Notes: generated by a model not told the origin, from the letters alone. Counted from the stretch's first letter, positions 1-9,214 are shown. The stretch: 64,000 bases of DNA from Rhizorhabdus wittichii RW1 (GCA_000016765.1 CP000699.1:4095501-4159500); one strand, 5' to 3'. Numbers and translations are program-made.

Positions 1-288
1 CGGCGCGTCAGGCAGGGAGCTGAGCTTGGCGAACTGCGCATAGGAACCCGGTGCGGGCTGACCCAGCGAGCGGATACGTTCGGCGATCGGGTCGATCGCG
101 TTCCACAGCTCGGTATATTGCGTCATGAACATGGTATGGAGGCTGTTGAACATCGTCCCCGTCACGTTCCAGTGGAAGTTGTGGGACGTCAGATAGAGGG
201 TGTAGGTGTCCGCCAGCAGGCGGCTCAGGCCTTCGGAGATCGCAATCCGATCTTCCTCGCCGATCCCGATATTCACTTGTCTGGTCAT
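1..288 (-). CDS. dps: Dps-family ferritin-like DNA-protection protein (N-terminal 96 residues, runs off the window)
   Basis: The gene runs off the left edge, so only the first 96 residues are seen. They contain the Dps/ferritin-like helix A signature: a Leu-Tyr-Leu run, then HNFHWNVTG near residues 36-44, then a LH..F...Y.EL..A.D.IAERIR stretch carrying the ferroxidase and dimer-interface residues. Dps proteins oxidise and store iron using peroxide and shield DNA. The ATG at 288 is preceded by AAGGAG. The gene starts 20 bases after the TlpA-like gene and follows cydA-cydB-cydX on the same strand, so it is probably the last known member of that operon, adding iron and peroxide protection to a bd-oxidase unit. 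The C-terminal half is outside the window. Confidence 0.88.
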   Translation of the reverse strand, partial: MTRQVNIGIGEEDRIAISEGLSRLLADTYTLYLTSHNFHWNVTGTMFNSLHTMFMTQYTELWNAIDPIAERIRSLGQPAPGSYAQFAKLSSLPDAP

Positions 289-308
289 GGGTTTCTCCTT
301 GGTCAAAA

Positions 309-1097
309 TTAATCCAGTTCCCGCAATCCCGCGAGCAGGGCGGCGCGGGAGATTTCGCCAACATGCAGCTCACGAATGACGCCCTTGCTGTCGACGAACA
401 GCGTCGCGGGAAGACCCGCGGACCCGATCGCGGCGGCGGCGCTTTGATCGCTATCCAAGAGGATATGCGCCGAGGTCAGGCGTTGGCCGTCCAGCCAGGT
501 CCGCACCTTCGTCGCGTCCTCGCCCTGGTTGGCGAGCAGGATCGGCACAGGCGAGCGCGCGGCCTCTTCGATCAGCATAGGCATCTCGCGCCGGCAGGGC
601 GGGCACCAGCTCGCCCAGAGATTGATGACGAACGGCTTGCCCTTCCGATCGTCGAGCGCGCTTGCTTCGCCTGCAAGCGAGTGGAGGACCAAGCCTTGCG
701 GCAATGGCCTCTGCGAAGAGGCGAGGAACAGCGACGTGGCGATGAGCGCGGCCGCGGCGCTGCCAACGAAGGCCATGCCCGTAGGGAACAGCGCGGGCGA
801 TCGGCGCAGCGACAGCACCAGCGAAATCGCGGCGGCCGCCAGACCCGCGAGAGGGAAGAAACCGCCTTGCCAGACATAGAATATGCTCAGAGGCTCGACC
901 GCAAAGGCGGACCAGTTCTGGCCCACAAACCCCGCGCGGGCGGCGACGAGGCCGACGAGCAGGGCGCGCCATGCGGCCTTATCGCTGTCCTTGCCATGGC
1001 GACGGCCGATCCAGCTCGCCGCCGCCATGAAGGCAACAATTCCGAGGACCGCGAACAGCCGCTCCAACGCCAGCGCGAGAGGGCCGACGCTAATCAT
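309..1097 (-). CDS. TlpA-like thiol:disulfide reductase with N-terminal Lgt-like membrane domain
   Basis: 262 residues. The first ~130 form three or four hydrophobic segments resembling the membrane part of prolipoprotein diacylglyceryl transferase. The C-terminal ~130 residues are a TlpA/ResA thioredoxin fold with active site WCPPC near residues 163-167 and a cis-Pro region GLPATLF. The thioredoxin domain should face the periplasm and reduce or oxidise thiols, for example in cytochrome maturation or the bd-oxidase environment. It begins 11 bases after the cydX stop and is followed after 20 bases by dps, so it belongs to the cydABX operon. CydDC, encoded divergently, exports the thiol reductants cysteine and glutathione, a plausible functional partner. 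The Lgt-like part shows no clear diacylglyceryl-transferase catalytic motif, so lipidation activity is not claimed. Confidence 0.82.
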   Translation of the reverse strand: MISVGPLALALERLFAVLGIVAFMAAASWIGRRHGKDSDKAAWRALLVGLVAARAGFVGQNWSAFAVEPLSIFYVWQGGFFPLAGLAAAAISLVLSLRRSPALFPTGMAFVGSAAAALIATSLFLASSQRPLPQGLVLHSLAGEASALDDRKGKPFVINLWASWCPPCRREMPMLIEEAARSPVPILLANQGEDATKVRTWLDGQRLTSAHILLDSDQSAAAAIGSAGLPATLFVDSKGVIRELHVGEISRAALLAGLRELD

Positions 1098-1108
1098 CAG
1101 ATCGACCT

Positions 1109-1228
1109 TCAGGCGGCCGCGTCGTCATCGGGGTCGGAATGAAATTCGTGCCACATGCCGTTGAGGATGCCGAAGCCGACGGCGAGGCCGACACCCAATA
1201 CCCAACTGAAATACCACATCGGAGTCAT
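1109..1228 (-). CDS. cydX: Cytochrome bd oxidase small subunit CydX
   Basis: 39 residues, read from the bases between cydB and the TlpA-like gene. After the start comes MWYFSWVLGVG, then a single transmembrane helix, then GILNGMWHEFH and an acidic Asp-rich tail. This is the classic CydX/YbgT pattern (MWYF.W.LG......FGI.N..W.E). CydX is a single-helix subunit needed for stability of the haem site of CydAB. The ATG at 1228 is used here; a second in-frame ATG at 1219 would give the more usual MWYF N-terminus. The gene lies 5 bases after the cydB stop codon in the order cydA-cydB-cydX. Confidence 0.9.
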   Translation of the reverse strand: MTPMWYFSWVLGVGLAVGFGILNGMWHEFHSDPDDDAAA

Positions 1229-1233
1229 CCCTA

Positions 1234-2382
1234 TCAGTAGAAGTCGGGGTTGGTGTCGACGTCGCGCAGCGTGATGCGGCCGAACAGCACCTTATAGACC
1301 CAAGCCGTATAGATGAGCACGATCGGCAGGAACACGACCGTCACCGCCAGCATGATGAACAGCGTCACATGGCTGGACGAGGCGTTCCACACCGTTAGGC
1401 TCGAGGCCGGGTCGATCGAGCTGGGCAGGATGAACGGAAACATCGACAGGCCCACCGTCGCGATGATGCCCACGGCACCGAGCGACGAGCCGCCGAACGC
1501 CAGCGCCTCGCGGCCCTTGCGGATGCCGATCCATGCCAGCAGCGGCCCCACGAAACCGAGGATCGGTGCGATCAGCATCCACGGATATGCCCGGTAATTA
1601 TCGAGCCACGCCCCCGGCGCCGCAACCGTTCCCGACAGCAGCGGGTTGGAGGGACCGAGCGGATTGGCCCCATGCGTCAGGCGGAAGCCATAGCCCATGG
1701 TGGCGATCATCACTCCGCCGAGCGCGAACAGCAGGATCGAGGCACCCGCCGCGACCTGTCCAAAGGTGCGGGCGCGATCGTGGACTGCGCCGCGTTCGAT
1801 CTTGATCGCGAGCCAGCTCGCGCCGTGCAGCACGATCATCGCTACCGAGAGCAGCCCGGCGACCAGCGAGAACGGATGGAACAGGCCGAGCAGGCTCCCC
1901 TCATAGAAAGAGCGCAGATCGGTATCGAGGCGGAAGGGGATGCCGGTCAGCACGTTGCCGACCGCGACCCCGAACACCAGCGCGGGAACGAACCCGCCCA
2001 CGAACAGCGCCCAATCCCAGCGCGAGCGCCAGGCCGCATCGGGTTTCTTCGAGCGATATTTGAACCCCACGGGCCGCAGGATGAGCGCGGCGAGGACGAG
2101 GAACATGGCGAGGTAGAAGCCGGAGAAGCTGACCGCATAGACGAATGGCCAGGCCGCGAAGATCGCACCGCCGCCGAGGATGAACCACACCTGGTTCCCC
2201 TCCCACGTCGCGCCGATCGAGTTGATGACCATGCGGCGTTCGGCATCGGTCTTGGCGACGAACGGCAGGAGGGCGGCGGTGCCGAGATCGAAGCCGTCCG
2301 TCAGGGTGAAGCCGATCAGGAGGACACCCATCAGGAGCCACCAGATCACTCGGAGCGTTTCATAGTCGATGGGAGGTGCCAT
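1234..2382 (-). CDS. cydB: Cytochrome d ubiquinol oxidase subunit II
   Basis: 382 residues, the normal CydB length. The N-terminus has the typical IWWLLMGVLL then GFTLTDGFDLG motif, followed by NSIGATWEGNQVWFI. There are eight or nine hydrophobic helices. CydB forms the membrane quinol oxidase with CydA and contributes the oxygen-reduction scaffold. The ATG at 2382 has a ribosome site GGAGAACAG and begins 12 bases after the cydA stop. The bd oxidase has high oxygen affinity and resists sulfide, cyanide and NO, which fits the sulfide and redox genes nearby. Confidence 0.97.
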   Translation of the reverse strand: MAPPIDYETLRVIWWLLMGVLLIGFTLTDGFDLGTAALLPFVAKTDAERRMVINSIGATWEGNQVWFILGGGAIFAAWPFVYAVSFSGFYLAMFLVLAALILRPVGFKYRSKKPDAAWRSRWDWALFVGGFVPALVFGVAVGNVLTGIPFRLDTDLRSFYEGSLLGLFHPFSLVAGLLSVAMIVLHGASWLAIKIERGAVHDRARTFGQVAAGASILLFALGGVMIATMGYGFRLTHGANPLGPSNPLLSGTVAAPGAWLDNYRAYPWMLIAPILGFVGPLLAWIGIRKGREALAFGGSSLGAVGIIATVGLSMFPFILPSSIDPASSLTVWNASSSHVTLFIMLAVTVVFLPIVLIYTAWVYKVLFGRITLRDVDTNPDFY

Positions 2383-2394
2383 GACCTGTTCTCC

Positions 2395-3981
2395 TTATTC
2401 GGCAGGAATGGGCGCGTAGCCGTTCGGCGACGCTGGTGCCGGCGCAGGCGCGCGATGCTCGTCAGGCCCCTTGCGGATCGCCGCGATCATCAGGCGGACT
2501 TCGATCACGGCGAGGGCGCCATAGAGCAGCGTGAAGCCGACGATCGTCGTCCAGAGCTGCGCGACGGTCAGGCTCGAGGCGGCGAGGAAGGTCGGCAGCA
2601 CGCCGTCGATCGCCCAGGGCTGGCGGCCGATTTCGGCCAAAATCCAGCCAAATTCGATCGCGATCCACGGCAAGGGCATGATCCAGACCGCCGCGCGCAT
2701 GAAGGTGCGGCAGAACCCGTTGTCGCAGCCGAAGCGCCGCACCGACGCCATCCAGAAGGCGGCAGCGAAGAAGGCGATGAAGAAGAAGCCGATGCCAGCC
2801 ATCACGCGGAAGACCCAGAACATGACCGGGACATTGGGCACGGTCGACCATGCGGCCTTCTCGATTTGCTCAGGCGTCGCCTGTCGCGGATCGGCAACGA
2901 AGCGCTTGAGCAGCAGGGCATAGCCGAGATCGGCCTTGGCTTCCTCGAACTGCGCTCGCGCGGCCATGTCGTTCTGATTGACCTTCAGCCGCTCCACCGC
3001 GTCATAGGCCTTGATGCCATGTTCGATGCGACCTTGCGCCTTGGCGACCAGCTCGAAAATGCCGGAGACTTCGCCCGTCAGGCTGCGCGTGGAGATCAGG
3101 CCCAATACATAGGGGATCTTCACTTCATAGCGGGTTTCGCGCCCTTCCAGGCTTGGGATGCCGAAGATCGCGATACCCGCAGGAGCCGGCTCAGTGTGCC
3201 ACATGGCTTCGAGCGAAGCGAGTTTCATCTTCTGGTTGTCGGTGAGGGCATAGCCGCTCTCGTCACCCAGCACGACGACCGACAGCGAGGAGGCAAGGCC
3301 GAAGGCGGCCGCCACGGTGAAGCTGCGCTTTGCGACGGCGACCCACTTGCCCTTGAGCAGATACCAGGCCGAAATGCCGAGCACGAAGATCGAGGCGCAG
3401 ACGTAGCCGGCGCTGACCGTATGCACGAATTTGGCCTGTGCGACGGGGTTGAACAGCACCGCCATGAAGTCGGAGACTTCCATCCGCATCGTCGCGGGAT
3501 TGAAGCGGGCGCCGGTCGGATGTTGCATCCAGCCATTGGCGATCAGAATCCACAGCGCCGAGAGGTTCGATCCCAGGGCGACCATGAAGGTGGTGAAGAG
3601 GTGGGCCTGTTTGGACAATTTGTCCCACCCGAAGAACATGAGGCCGACGAAGGTCGCTTCGAGGAAGAAGGCCATCAGCCCTTCGATAGCGAGCGGCGCG
3701 CCGAAGATGTCGCCGACATAGTGGGAATAATAGGACCAGTTGGTGCCGAACTGGAATTCCATCGTGATGCCGGTGGCGACGCCGAGCACGAAATTGATGC
3801 CGAACAGCTTGCCCCAGAAGCGCGTGACGGTGCGCCAGATCTCCCGGCCCGTCATCACATAGATGCTCTCCATGATGACCAGCATGAAGGAGAGGCCAAG
3901 GGTCAACGGGACGAATAGAAAGTGGTAGAGTGCCGTCAGCGCGAATTGCAGCCGGGAGAGTTCGATCACGGCCATGTCCAT
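2395..3981 (-). CDS. cydA: Cytochrome d ubiquinol oxidase subunit I
   Basis: 528 residues, matching the long-Q-loop (E. coli-like) CydA class rather than the short CIO type. Visible ligands are His20 in LYHFLF (haem b595), the His of KFVHTVSAGY near 187 (haem b558), and the Met of the PVMFWVFRVMAG stretch near 393. The quinol-loop motif KIPYVLGLISTRS is present near residues 290-302. The ATG at 3981 has AAGGAG eight bases upstream. It is the first gene of the minus-strand cydA-cydB-cydX-tlpA-dps unit. The 90-base gap to the divergent cydD gene must hold both promoters. Confidence 0.97.
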   Translation of the reverse strand: MDMAVIELSRLQFALTALYHFLFVPLTLGLSFMLVIMESIYVMTGREIWRTVTRFWGKLFGINFVLGVATGITMEFQFGTNWSYYSHYVGDIFGAPLAIEGLMAFFLEATFVGLMFFGWDKLSKQAHLFTTFMVALGSNLSALWILIANGWMQHPTGARFNPATMRMEVSDFMAVLFNPVAQAKFVHTVSAGYVCASIFVLGISAWYLLKGKWVAVAKRSFTVAAAFGLASSLSVVVLGDESGYALTDNQKMKLASLEAMWHTEPAPAGIAIFGIPSLEGRETRYEVKIPYVLGLISTRSLTGEVSGIFELVAKAQGRIEHGIKAYDAVERLKVNQNDMAARAQFEEAKADLGYALLLKRFVADPRQATPEQIEKAAWSTVPNVPVMFWVFRVMAGIGFFFIAFFAAAFWMASVRRFGCDNGFCRTFMRAAVWIMPLPWIAIEFGWILAEIGRQPWAIDGVLPTFLAASSLTVAQLWTTIVGFTLLYGALAVIEVRLMIAAIRKGPDEHRAPAPAPASPNGYAPIPAE

Positions 3982-4011
3982 GGCAAGACTCCTTGCATTC
4001 CGGCCCGGCTT

Positions 4012-4071
4012 CCATGGTTGCCTTGAGTCGGTTGAAAAGATTATGATTAGCCATTACTCGTAACTGAGTAT
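4012..4071. promoter_or_regulatory. cydA/cydD divergent control region with 16-bp inverted repeat at the cydD start
   Basis: Seen: TTGCCT (4018-4023), 18 bases, then TATGAT (4042-4047), which fits a sigma-70-type promoter reading into cydD. Directly after the predicted transcription start comes TACTC-GTAACT-GAGTA (4055-4070), a perfect 5-bp inverted repeat ending one base before the cydD ATG and taking the place of a ribosome site. A protein bound there would block initiation. In other bacteria cyd genes are often controlled by Rrf2- or Fnr-type proteins; none is encoded in the window, so the regulator is unknown. Confidence 0.42.
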
Positions 4072-5652
4072 ATGAGCAACCAATTTGATCGACAGGGCGC
4101 GGCCCTTTTCTGGACCGCCGATAGCGGCGCGGCAATCCTTATGGCGGGCGCGCTTGCTGCCGGTGTGGCGGCGGCCGCGCGCGGCGATCATGGCAATGTG
4201 CTGGTCGCCGTCGCCGGATTGATCGCAGCCAGCTTGCTTCGCGCCGCGATACAGATCGGTGCAACCGACGCCGGCGAGATCGGGGCAGTCTGCGCCAAGA
4301 CGAGCTGGAGGAACCGGGTCTATCCCCGAATCCTTGTCGCGGCGCCGGGAGATCGCCGGATGCTGGGCGAGGCGGTAGCCGATGCTGTCGACCGGATCGA
4401 AGACCTGGGCGGCTTCCATGCCCGCTTCCAGCCTCTCCGCCGCGCGGCGGTCCTGTCGCCCCTCGTCATTGCGGTTGCCGCCGCGTTCGGAAGCTGGGTA
4501 GCCGGTGCGATCATGCTTGCGACGCTCATGCCGTTCGCGCTTGGCATGGCGCTCGCCGGTAGCGCGGCCGCCCGCGCCGCTGCCCGCCAGCTCGACGCAT
4601 TGAGCCGCCTGTCCGGTCTGTTCGTCGACCGCGTGCGTGCGCTCCCGGTGATCGTCGGGTTCGGCGCGCAGGACCGCATCGGCCGCCATCTTGCCGACGC
4701 CACCCGCGAGGTGGCGACCCGCACGGTCGACGTGCTGAAGATCGCTTTCGTCTCGAGCGCCATCATCGAATTCTTTGCCGCGCTGTCGGTGGCGCTGGTC
4801 GCGCTCTATTGCGGCTTCAACCTGCTGGGCATCCTGCCTTTCCCCGCACCTGAGACGCTGACCCTTGGACAAGCCCTGTTCGTCCTCGTCCTCGCGCCCG
4901 AATTCTACCTCCCCATGCGCCGCCTCGCAGCCGCCTATCATGACAAGCAGGTCGGAGAGGCCGCGGTCGAACGCCTGGAAAAGATCGCTCCCCCGTCCCC
5001 GGCTTCCTCCCCTCGCGCGATCGAGGCTCCGCCCGCGCTGCGCTTCGACGGCGTGGTCATCGACTATGGCGAGACGGCTATCGGTCCGTTCACGCTGGAC
5101 GTCGCGGCAGGCACCACTTTCGCGCTGCGCGGAGCTACCGGCATCGGCAAGTCCAGCCTGCTGCACGCGCTGCTAGGGCTTGCGCCCATCGGCAGGGGAC
5201 GGATTCTCATCGACGGCCGAGACGCGGCAACCGTCGCGCTTCCCGGCCATATAGGCTGGGCGGGACAATCGGTCGCGTTCATCCCCGGAACGCTCGCCGA
5301 CAACATCCGCCTTGCGCGCCCGGAGGCCGACGACTCCGAAGTTGAAGCTGCTGCCCGTTCTGCCGGGCTTGGACCGATGATCGAGGCGCGCGGGCAAGGC
5401 ATGTCCCTGCCGCTCGACCACCGTGGATCGGGTCTGTCGGGAGGCGAGCGCCGCCGCGTCGGCGTCGCAAGAGTGCTTCTGAAAGACGCGCCGCTCTGGC
5501 TGCTCGACGAACCGACGGCGGATCTCGATGCGAGGTCGGCGGCTGACATTGCCGGGATATTGGCTTCGGCCGCCACGGGCCGCACGGTCCTCATGGTGAC
5601 GCACAGCGCCGAGCTGGCCGCGATCGCCGATAGCGAAATGGTGCTGGCATGA
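4072..5652 (+). CDS. cydD: Thiol reductant ABC exporter subunit CydD
   Basis: 526 residues: an N-terminal ABC exporter membrane domain (about 1-310) fused to an ATPase domain. Walker A is GATGIGKSS near residue 350, the signature is LSGGERRRVGVAR, and Walker B is LWLLDEPTADLDA. CydDC heterodimers export glutathione and cysteine to the periplasm and are needed to assemble cytochrome bd. The gene is divergent from cydA, and its stop overlaps the cydC start by four bases (ATGA), which argues for translational coupling. The ATG at 4072 has no clear ribosome site because an inverted repeat occupies that position. Confidence 0.93.
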   Translation: MSNQFDRQGAALFWTADSGAAILMAGALAAGVAAAARGDHGNVLVAVAGLIAASLLRAAIQIGATDAGEIGAVCAKTSWRNRVYPRILVAAPGDRRMLGEAVADAVDRIEDLGGFHARFQPLRRAAVLSPLVIAVAAAFGSWVAGAIMLATLMPFALGMALAGSAAARAAARQLDALSRLSGLFVDRVRALPVIVGFGAQDRIGRHLADATREVATRTVDVLKIAFVSSAIIEFFAALSVALVALYCGFNLLGILPFPAPETLTLGQALFVLVLAPEFYLPMRRLAAAYHDKQVGEAAVERLEKIAPPSPASSPRAIEAPPALRFDGVVIDYGETAIGPFTLDVAAGTTFALRGATGIGKSSLLHALLGLAPIGRGRILIDGRDAATVALPGHIGWAGQSVAFIPGTLADNIRLARPEADDSEVEAAARSAGLGPMIEARGQGMSLPLDHRGSGLSGGERRRVGVARVLLKDAPLWLLDEPTADLDARSAADIAGILASAATGRTVLMVTHSAELAAIADSEMVLA

Positions 5653-7283
5653 GCCGCGCGGATATGGACCGGCTACTGGCCGAAGCCATCGCCCCCGAGC
5701 GCCGCGCTTTCCGCATCGCCGGCGCGCTCGCCGCCGCCGCGACGATCGCCGCGGTCCTGCTGCTGGGCCTGTCGGGATGGTTCATCACCGGCGCCGCGCT
5801 TGCCGGCCTTGGTGGGGTGCTGGCTGCGCAGGGCTTCAACTATCTCGTGCCGAGCGCGATGATCCGGCTGCTCGCGATCGTCCGGACGACGGCGCGCTAT
5901 GGCGAACGCCTTTATGGCCATCGCGCAGCCTTGATGGCGCTCGCCACGGTCCGCGCGCGCCTGTTCGACCGCATCCTGTCGGTGCGCGACGTGCGGGCCG
6001 TATCAGCGGGCGATACCGTGACCCGGCTCGTGCAGGACATCGGCGCGCTCGAAGACAGCCTTGTCCGCAGGCCCGCGCTTCCCGCCGCCCTTGCCGGCGC
6101 GGTGATCGGCCTCGTCCTCGCATGGCTTGCCAGTCCCTGGGCCAGCCTTGCCTTGCTGGCGCTGATCGCCGGCCTCGCCTTGTGGGCGAATCTGGCGACG
6201 CCCCGTTTGCTCACGATCGCCGCCACTGACATTGCGGCGGCGCTGGCGCGATTGAAGGTTGGCATGGTCGATTATGCGTCGGCCTCGCCCGAAATCCTGG
6301 CCTATGACCTGGCCCCGGCGATCGAGCGGAGCCTTGCCGTCGAGACGGCCGAACTGGACCGGGCACGGCGCCGTTTCGCGCGCGGCGAAGCGGTCATCGA
6401 CGCCGGGCTGACCCTTGGCGGGGGTATCGCGATGGGCGCGGTCCTCGCGATCTCCAACGCCCCTTTGCCCATGACGGTGCTCGCCGTGCTGGCATCGGCG
6501 GGCGCGATCGAGACCTTGTCAGGCTATATTCGGGGTGTGTCGCGGGGCGCGCTGGTGACGGCCGCCCTCGCGCGATTGGAGGACATGGCGGGGCCGCATA
6601 GTGCTCCCATCCCGGCGAAGAGTGCATCCGGGCCGATCGGGCGGAGCATCGCCCTGGATCGAGGTGGTGTGCATGTGCGGCTCGAATCTGGCGAGCGCCT
6701 GGGGATTGCTGGACAATCCGGCAGCGGCAAGACCAGCCTGCTCGAAACGCTGGCAGGCATTCGTCCGCCGGATCGGAATTCAGGCATTTGCCTTGATGGT
6801 CAGCCTATCGAGGCGCTGCCGCCTGAGACGGTGCGAGCGGCCTTCGCGCTCTCGCCGCAGGATGCGCAGCTCCTGTCGGGAACAGTGCGTGACAATCTGC
6901 GTGTCGCCCGCTCTGGCCTCAGCGATAAACAGCTTTGGGCAGCGCTGGAAGTGGCCTGCCTCGCGGTTGACGTCCGCACCATGCCGCACGGGCTTGACCA
7001 ATGGGTCGGAGATGGCGGCGCGCGCCTGTCGGGCGGGCAACTCAAACGATTGTCGATCGCGCGCGCGGTCCTCGCGGCGAAGCCGTGGCTGTTGCTCGAC
7101 GAGCCGAGCGAAGGCCTCGACATGGTGACGGAAGCGCGGCTTGCACGCCGGCTCGACACCTGGCTTCGCGATACCGGAACCGGCCTTGTCGTCGTGAGCC
7201 ACAGGGGAGCGTTGCTGGCGCTTGCCGGCAAGGATGACGGGTCGATCCTTGAGATCGGCGGCTCAAGTCAATCCTCGCCGTAG
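5649..7283 (+). CDS. cydC: Thiol reductant ABC exporter subunit CydC
   Basis: 544 residues with the ABC exporter layout: six-helix membrane domain, then an ATPase domain. Walker A is GQSGSGKTS near residue 360, the signature is LSGGQLKRLSIARA, and Walker B is LLLDEPSEGLD. The early AITAPE-like region and the GxLxxQGFNYLVPSAMIRLLAIVRT helix fit CydC. It forms the heterodimeric reductant exporter with CydD. Its start overlaps cydD by four bases. Its 3' end overlaps the 3' end of the convergent ClC gene by 16 bases, so there is no room for a separate terminator between them. Confidence 0.93.
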   Translation: MSRADMDRLLAEAIAPERRAFRIAGALAAAATIAAVLLLGLSGWFITGAALAGLGGVLAAQGFNYLVPSAMIRLLAIVRTTARYGERLYGHRAALMALATVRARLFDRILSVRDVRAVSAGDTVTRLVQDIGALEDSLVRRPALPAALAGAVIGLVLAWLASPWASLALLALIAGLALWANLATPRLLTIAATDIAAALARLKVGMVDYASASPEILAYDLAPAIERSLAVETAELDRARRRFARGEAVIDAGLTLGGGIAMGAVLAISNAPLPMTVLAVLASAGAIETLSGYIRGVSRGALVTAALARLEDMAGPHSAPIPAKSASGPIGRSIALDRGGVHVRLESGERLGIAGQSGSGKTSLLETLAGIRPPDRNSGICLDGQPIEALPPETVRAAFALSPQDAQLLSGTVRDNLRVARSGLSDKQLWAALEVACLAVDVRTMPHGLDQWVGDGGARLSGGQLKRLSIARAVLAAKPWLLLDEPSEGLDMVTEARLARRLDTWLRDTGTGLVVVSHRGALLALAGKDDGSILEIGGSSQSSP

Positions 7284-9016
7284 AGTTCGCGCTGCGCCCG
7301 ATCCAGCTCGTCGGCATAGCGTTTGCGGACATAGCGTTCAGTCAGCATTCCCACGATCCGGCCCTGAGCATCGACCACGGCAAGATCGTCGGCCGCGCTG
7401 CTGTCGAACAGCTCCATGATCGGCACGATCGACATATCCGGCGAAAGCGTGACATCCTTGAGGATTGCGAAGTCGGACACCGGCCTTTCGGTCTGCGCCG
7501 GATCGGCGAAGGCCGCCGCCGTGGGAACGAGGCCCGCATAGTGACCCTGTTCGTCCTGAAGCAGCACGCGGCTTGTCGAACCGAGCGGGAAATGCTCGCG
7601 AAATGCCTTGACCGGCATCGCCGGCGACGCGGTGGCGGGCGCGGTCCGCATCATGCGCCGCGCGGTGAGCGTTCGCATCCAGCCAATATCGCGCGCGCTG
7701 CGAACCACCTCGCCACGCAGATGCAGGCGCCAGGTGGAGAAGGAATAGCCGAACCGCTCGCGGACTAGCGTGCTCGAACAGAGCGCGGCCGTCAGCACGA
7801 CCGCCGTGATCTCGAAATCATGCGTGGCTTCGAGAACGAGGAAGGACATGGTCATCGGGCCACCGACGACCGCGGCCGCCAGCGCGGCCATGCCGACCAG
7901 CGAAGCATCCATCGGCGACAGGGGAATGCCATCGGGGACGAACGCCCACAGGCGCGCGAATATCTGTCCCAGCACCGCGCCGAGAAATAGCGAGGCGAAG
8001 AACAGACCGCCCCTAAAGCCGAAGCCGAGGGAGACGATCGACGCGAGCGACTTGAGCGCGAAGATCAGGATCAAGGCGCCCAGCGCGATATTGCCGGCGA
8101 TGGTCAGGTGCAACGCGCCGTGACCTGCCGACAAGACATGCGGTGTCGTGAGCGCGAGCGGGATCAGGATAGCGCCGCCCAGAGCGGGCCGCAGCCATTC
8201 GGGAATCGCGGTGCGCCGAACCCCCGCTTCCGCGAGCGAGACGAGCCGCATGATGGCGATGCCGAGCAGGGCCGCGATCAGCCCCAGCCCTGCGTAGAGG
8301 ATATAGTTCGCGGCCGAGAGATGCTGGCTGCTTTGCGCCGCGATCAGATAGGGGGTTGCGCCCAGCGTCCTGGCGGTGATGACCGCGGAAATCGTCGCAG
8401 CCACGACAGGGGCGATGCTTGCCGGGGTATAGGCGCCGATAACGATCTCGAAAGCATAGAAGGCGCCGGTCAGCGGCGCGCCGAAGGCGGCCCCGATCGC
8501 TGCGCCCGATCCGGCGCCGACCAGCACACGCAGATCGCCGCGCCTCAGATTGAGCCATTGTCCGATCAGCGAGGCGATGCCGCCCCCGGCCTGCGCATAG
8601 GCGGCTTCGAGGCCGACCGATGCACCAAAGCTGTTCGAGATCAGCGTTTGTCCGCAGACCATCGTGGTATCGCGCAGGGGAATCCGCCCGCCATGAAGCG
8701 CGTTGGCTTCCACGACGTCGATCGAGGTGCGTTTCTTGCGGCGTGTGAACAGCACCAGCGCACCCAGCACCAGGCCGCCGATCGGCAGCGCCAGCAAGCG
8801 AGCGGGCGAAATCGAGACGAGGCCGCTCAACCGGAGGTCCGTGCCGAGGCCGTAGAGCAGCGATTGCATGATCCAGGCGGCTTTGCCCAGAAGCGAGGCC
8901 AACAAGCCGGCAAGGATACCGACGCCGACCGAAAGCAGGATCAGGCTGGCTTCGCTGGACCGGAACAGCCGCCGCGCCGCCGATACGAGGGCGGTCGCCC
9001 GTATCAGACCAGCCAC
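7268..9016 (-). CDS. ClC-family chloride channel/antiporter with C-terminal CBS domains
   Basis: 582 residues: about ten hydrophobic helices (1-430) followed by a paired CBS region (about 450-575). The ClC fingerprints are present but altered. Instead of GSGIP there is a GGRIP stretch near residue 108; instead of GREGP there is SVGLEAAYAQ, keeping a gating-type Glu; and the GxFxP position reads GLFFASLFLG. Such proteins move chloride or another anion across the inner membrane, often coupled to protons, in acid or anion stress. The start is a GTG at 9016, three bases after the stop of the 64-residue gene upstream, so the two are probably cotranscribed. The ion carried cannot be read from the sequence. 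Confidence 0.85.
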   Translation of the reverse strand: MAGLIRATALVSAARRLFRSSEASLILLSVGVGILAGLLASLLGKAAWIMQSLLYGLGTDLRLSGLVSISPARLLALPIGGLVLGALVLFTRRKKRTSIDVVEANALHGGRIPLRDTTMVCGQTLISNSFGASVGLEAAYAQAGGGIASLIGQWLNLRRGDLRVLVGAGSGAAIGAAFGAPLTGAFYAFEIVIGAYTPASIAPVVAATISAVITARTLGATPYLIAAQSSQHLSAANYILYAGLGLIAALLGIAIMRLVSLAEAGVRRTAIPEWLRPALGGAILIPLALTTPHVLSAGHGALHLTIAGNIALGALILIFALKSLASIVSLGFGFRGGLFFASLFLGAVLGQIFARLWAFVPDGIPLSPMDASLVGMAALAAAVVGGPMTMSFLVLEATHDFEITAVVLTAALCSSTLVRERFGYSFSTWRLHLRGEVVRSARDIGWMRTLTARRMMRTAPATASPAMPVKAFREHFPLGSTSRVLLQDEQGHYAGLVPTAAAFADPAQTERPVSDFAILKDVTLSPDMSIVPIMELFDSSAADDLAVVDAQGRIVGMLTERYVRKRYADELDRAQRELYGED

Positions 9017-9019
9017 GGA

Positions 9020-9214
9020 TCAGGGCGTCCAGCTTGGAGCGTCGCTCGCCGGGAAAGACTCTATGCCCGCTTCCTCGACCGGATCGAGCGGTGCGGCTTC
9101 CTTGGGCTTGCCGCTCTTCCCGGTGTTGCCCGCACCGGGCTTCTTGCGGCCCGCTTTGGGCGGTTTCTCTTTTGGATCGTCAGGCTTTGCGCCCTTGCCG
9201 GAATCCTGCGTCAT
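9020..9214 (-). CDS. Small Lys/Pro-rich protein with conserved ESFPASD C-terminus
   Basis: 64 residues. The first ~38 are rich in Lys, Pro and Gly and look disordered. The C-terminus reads EEAGIESFPASDAPSWTP, a tail I recognise from short hypothetical proteins of alphaproteobacteria (ESFPASDPPS-type) whose function is unknown. The ATG at 9214 has AGGAG eight bases upstream. Its stop lies three bases before the ClC start, suggesting coupling. No signal peptide or membrane segment is visible. Confidence 0.7.
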   Translation of the reverse strand: MTQDSGKGAKPDDPKEKPPKAGRKKPGAGNTGKSGKPKEAAPLDPVEEAGIESFPASDAPSWTP

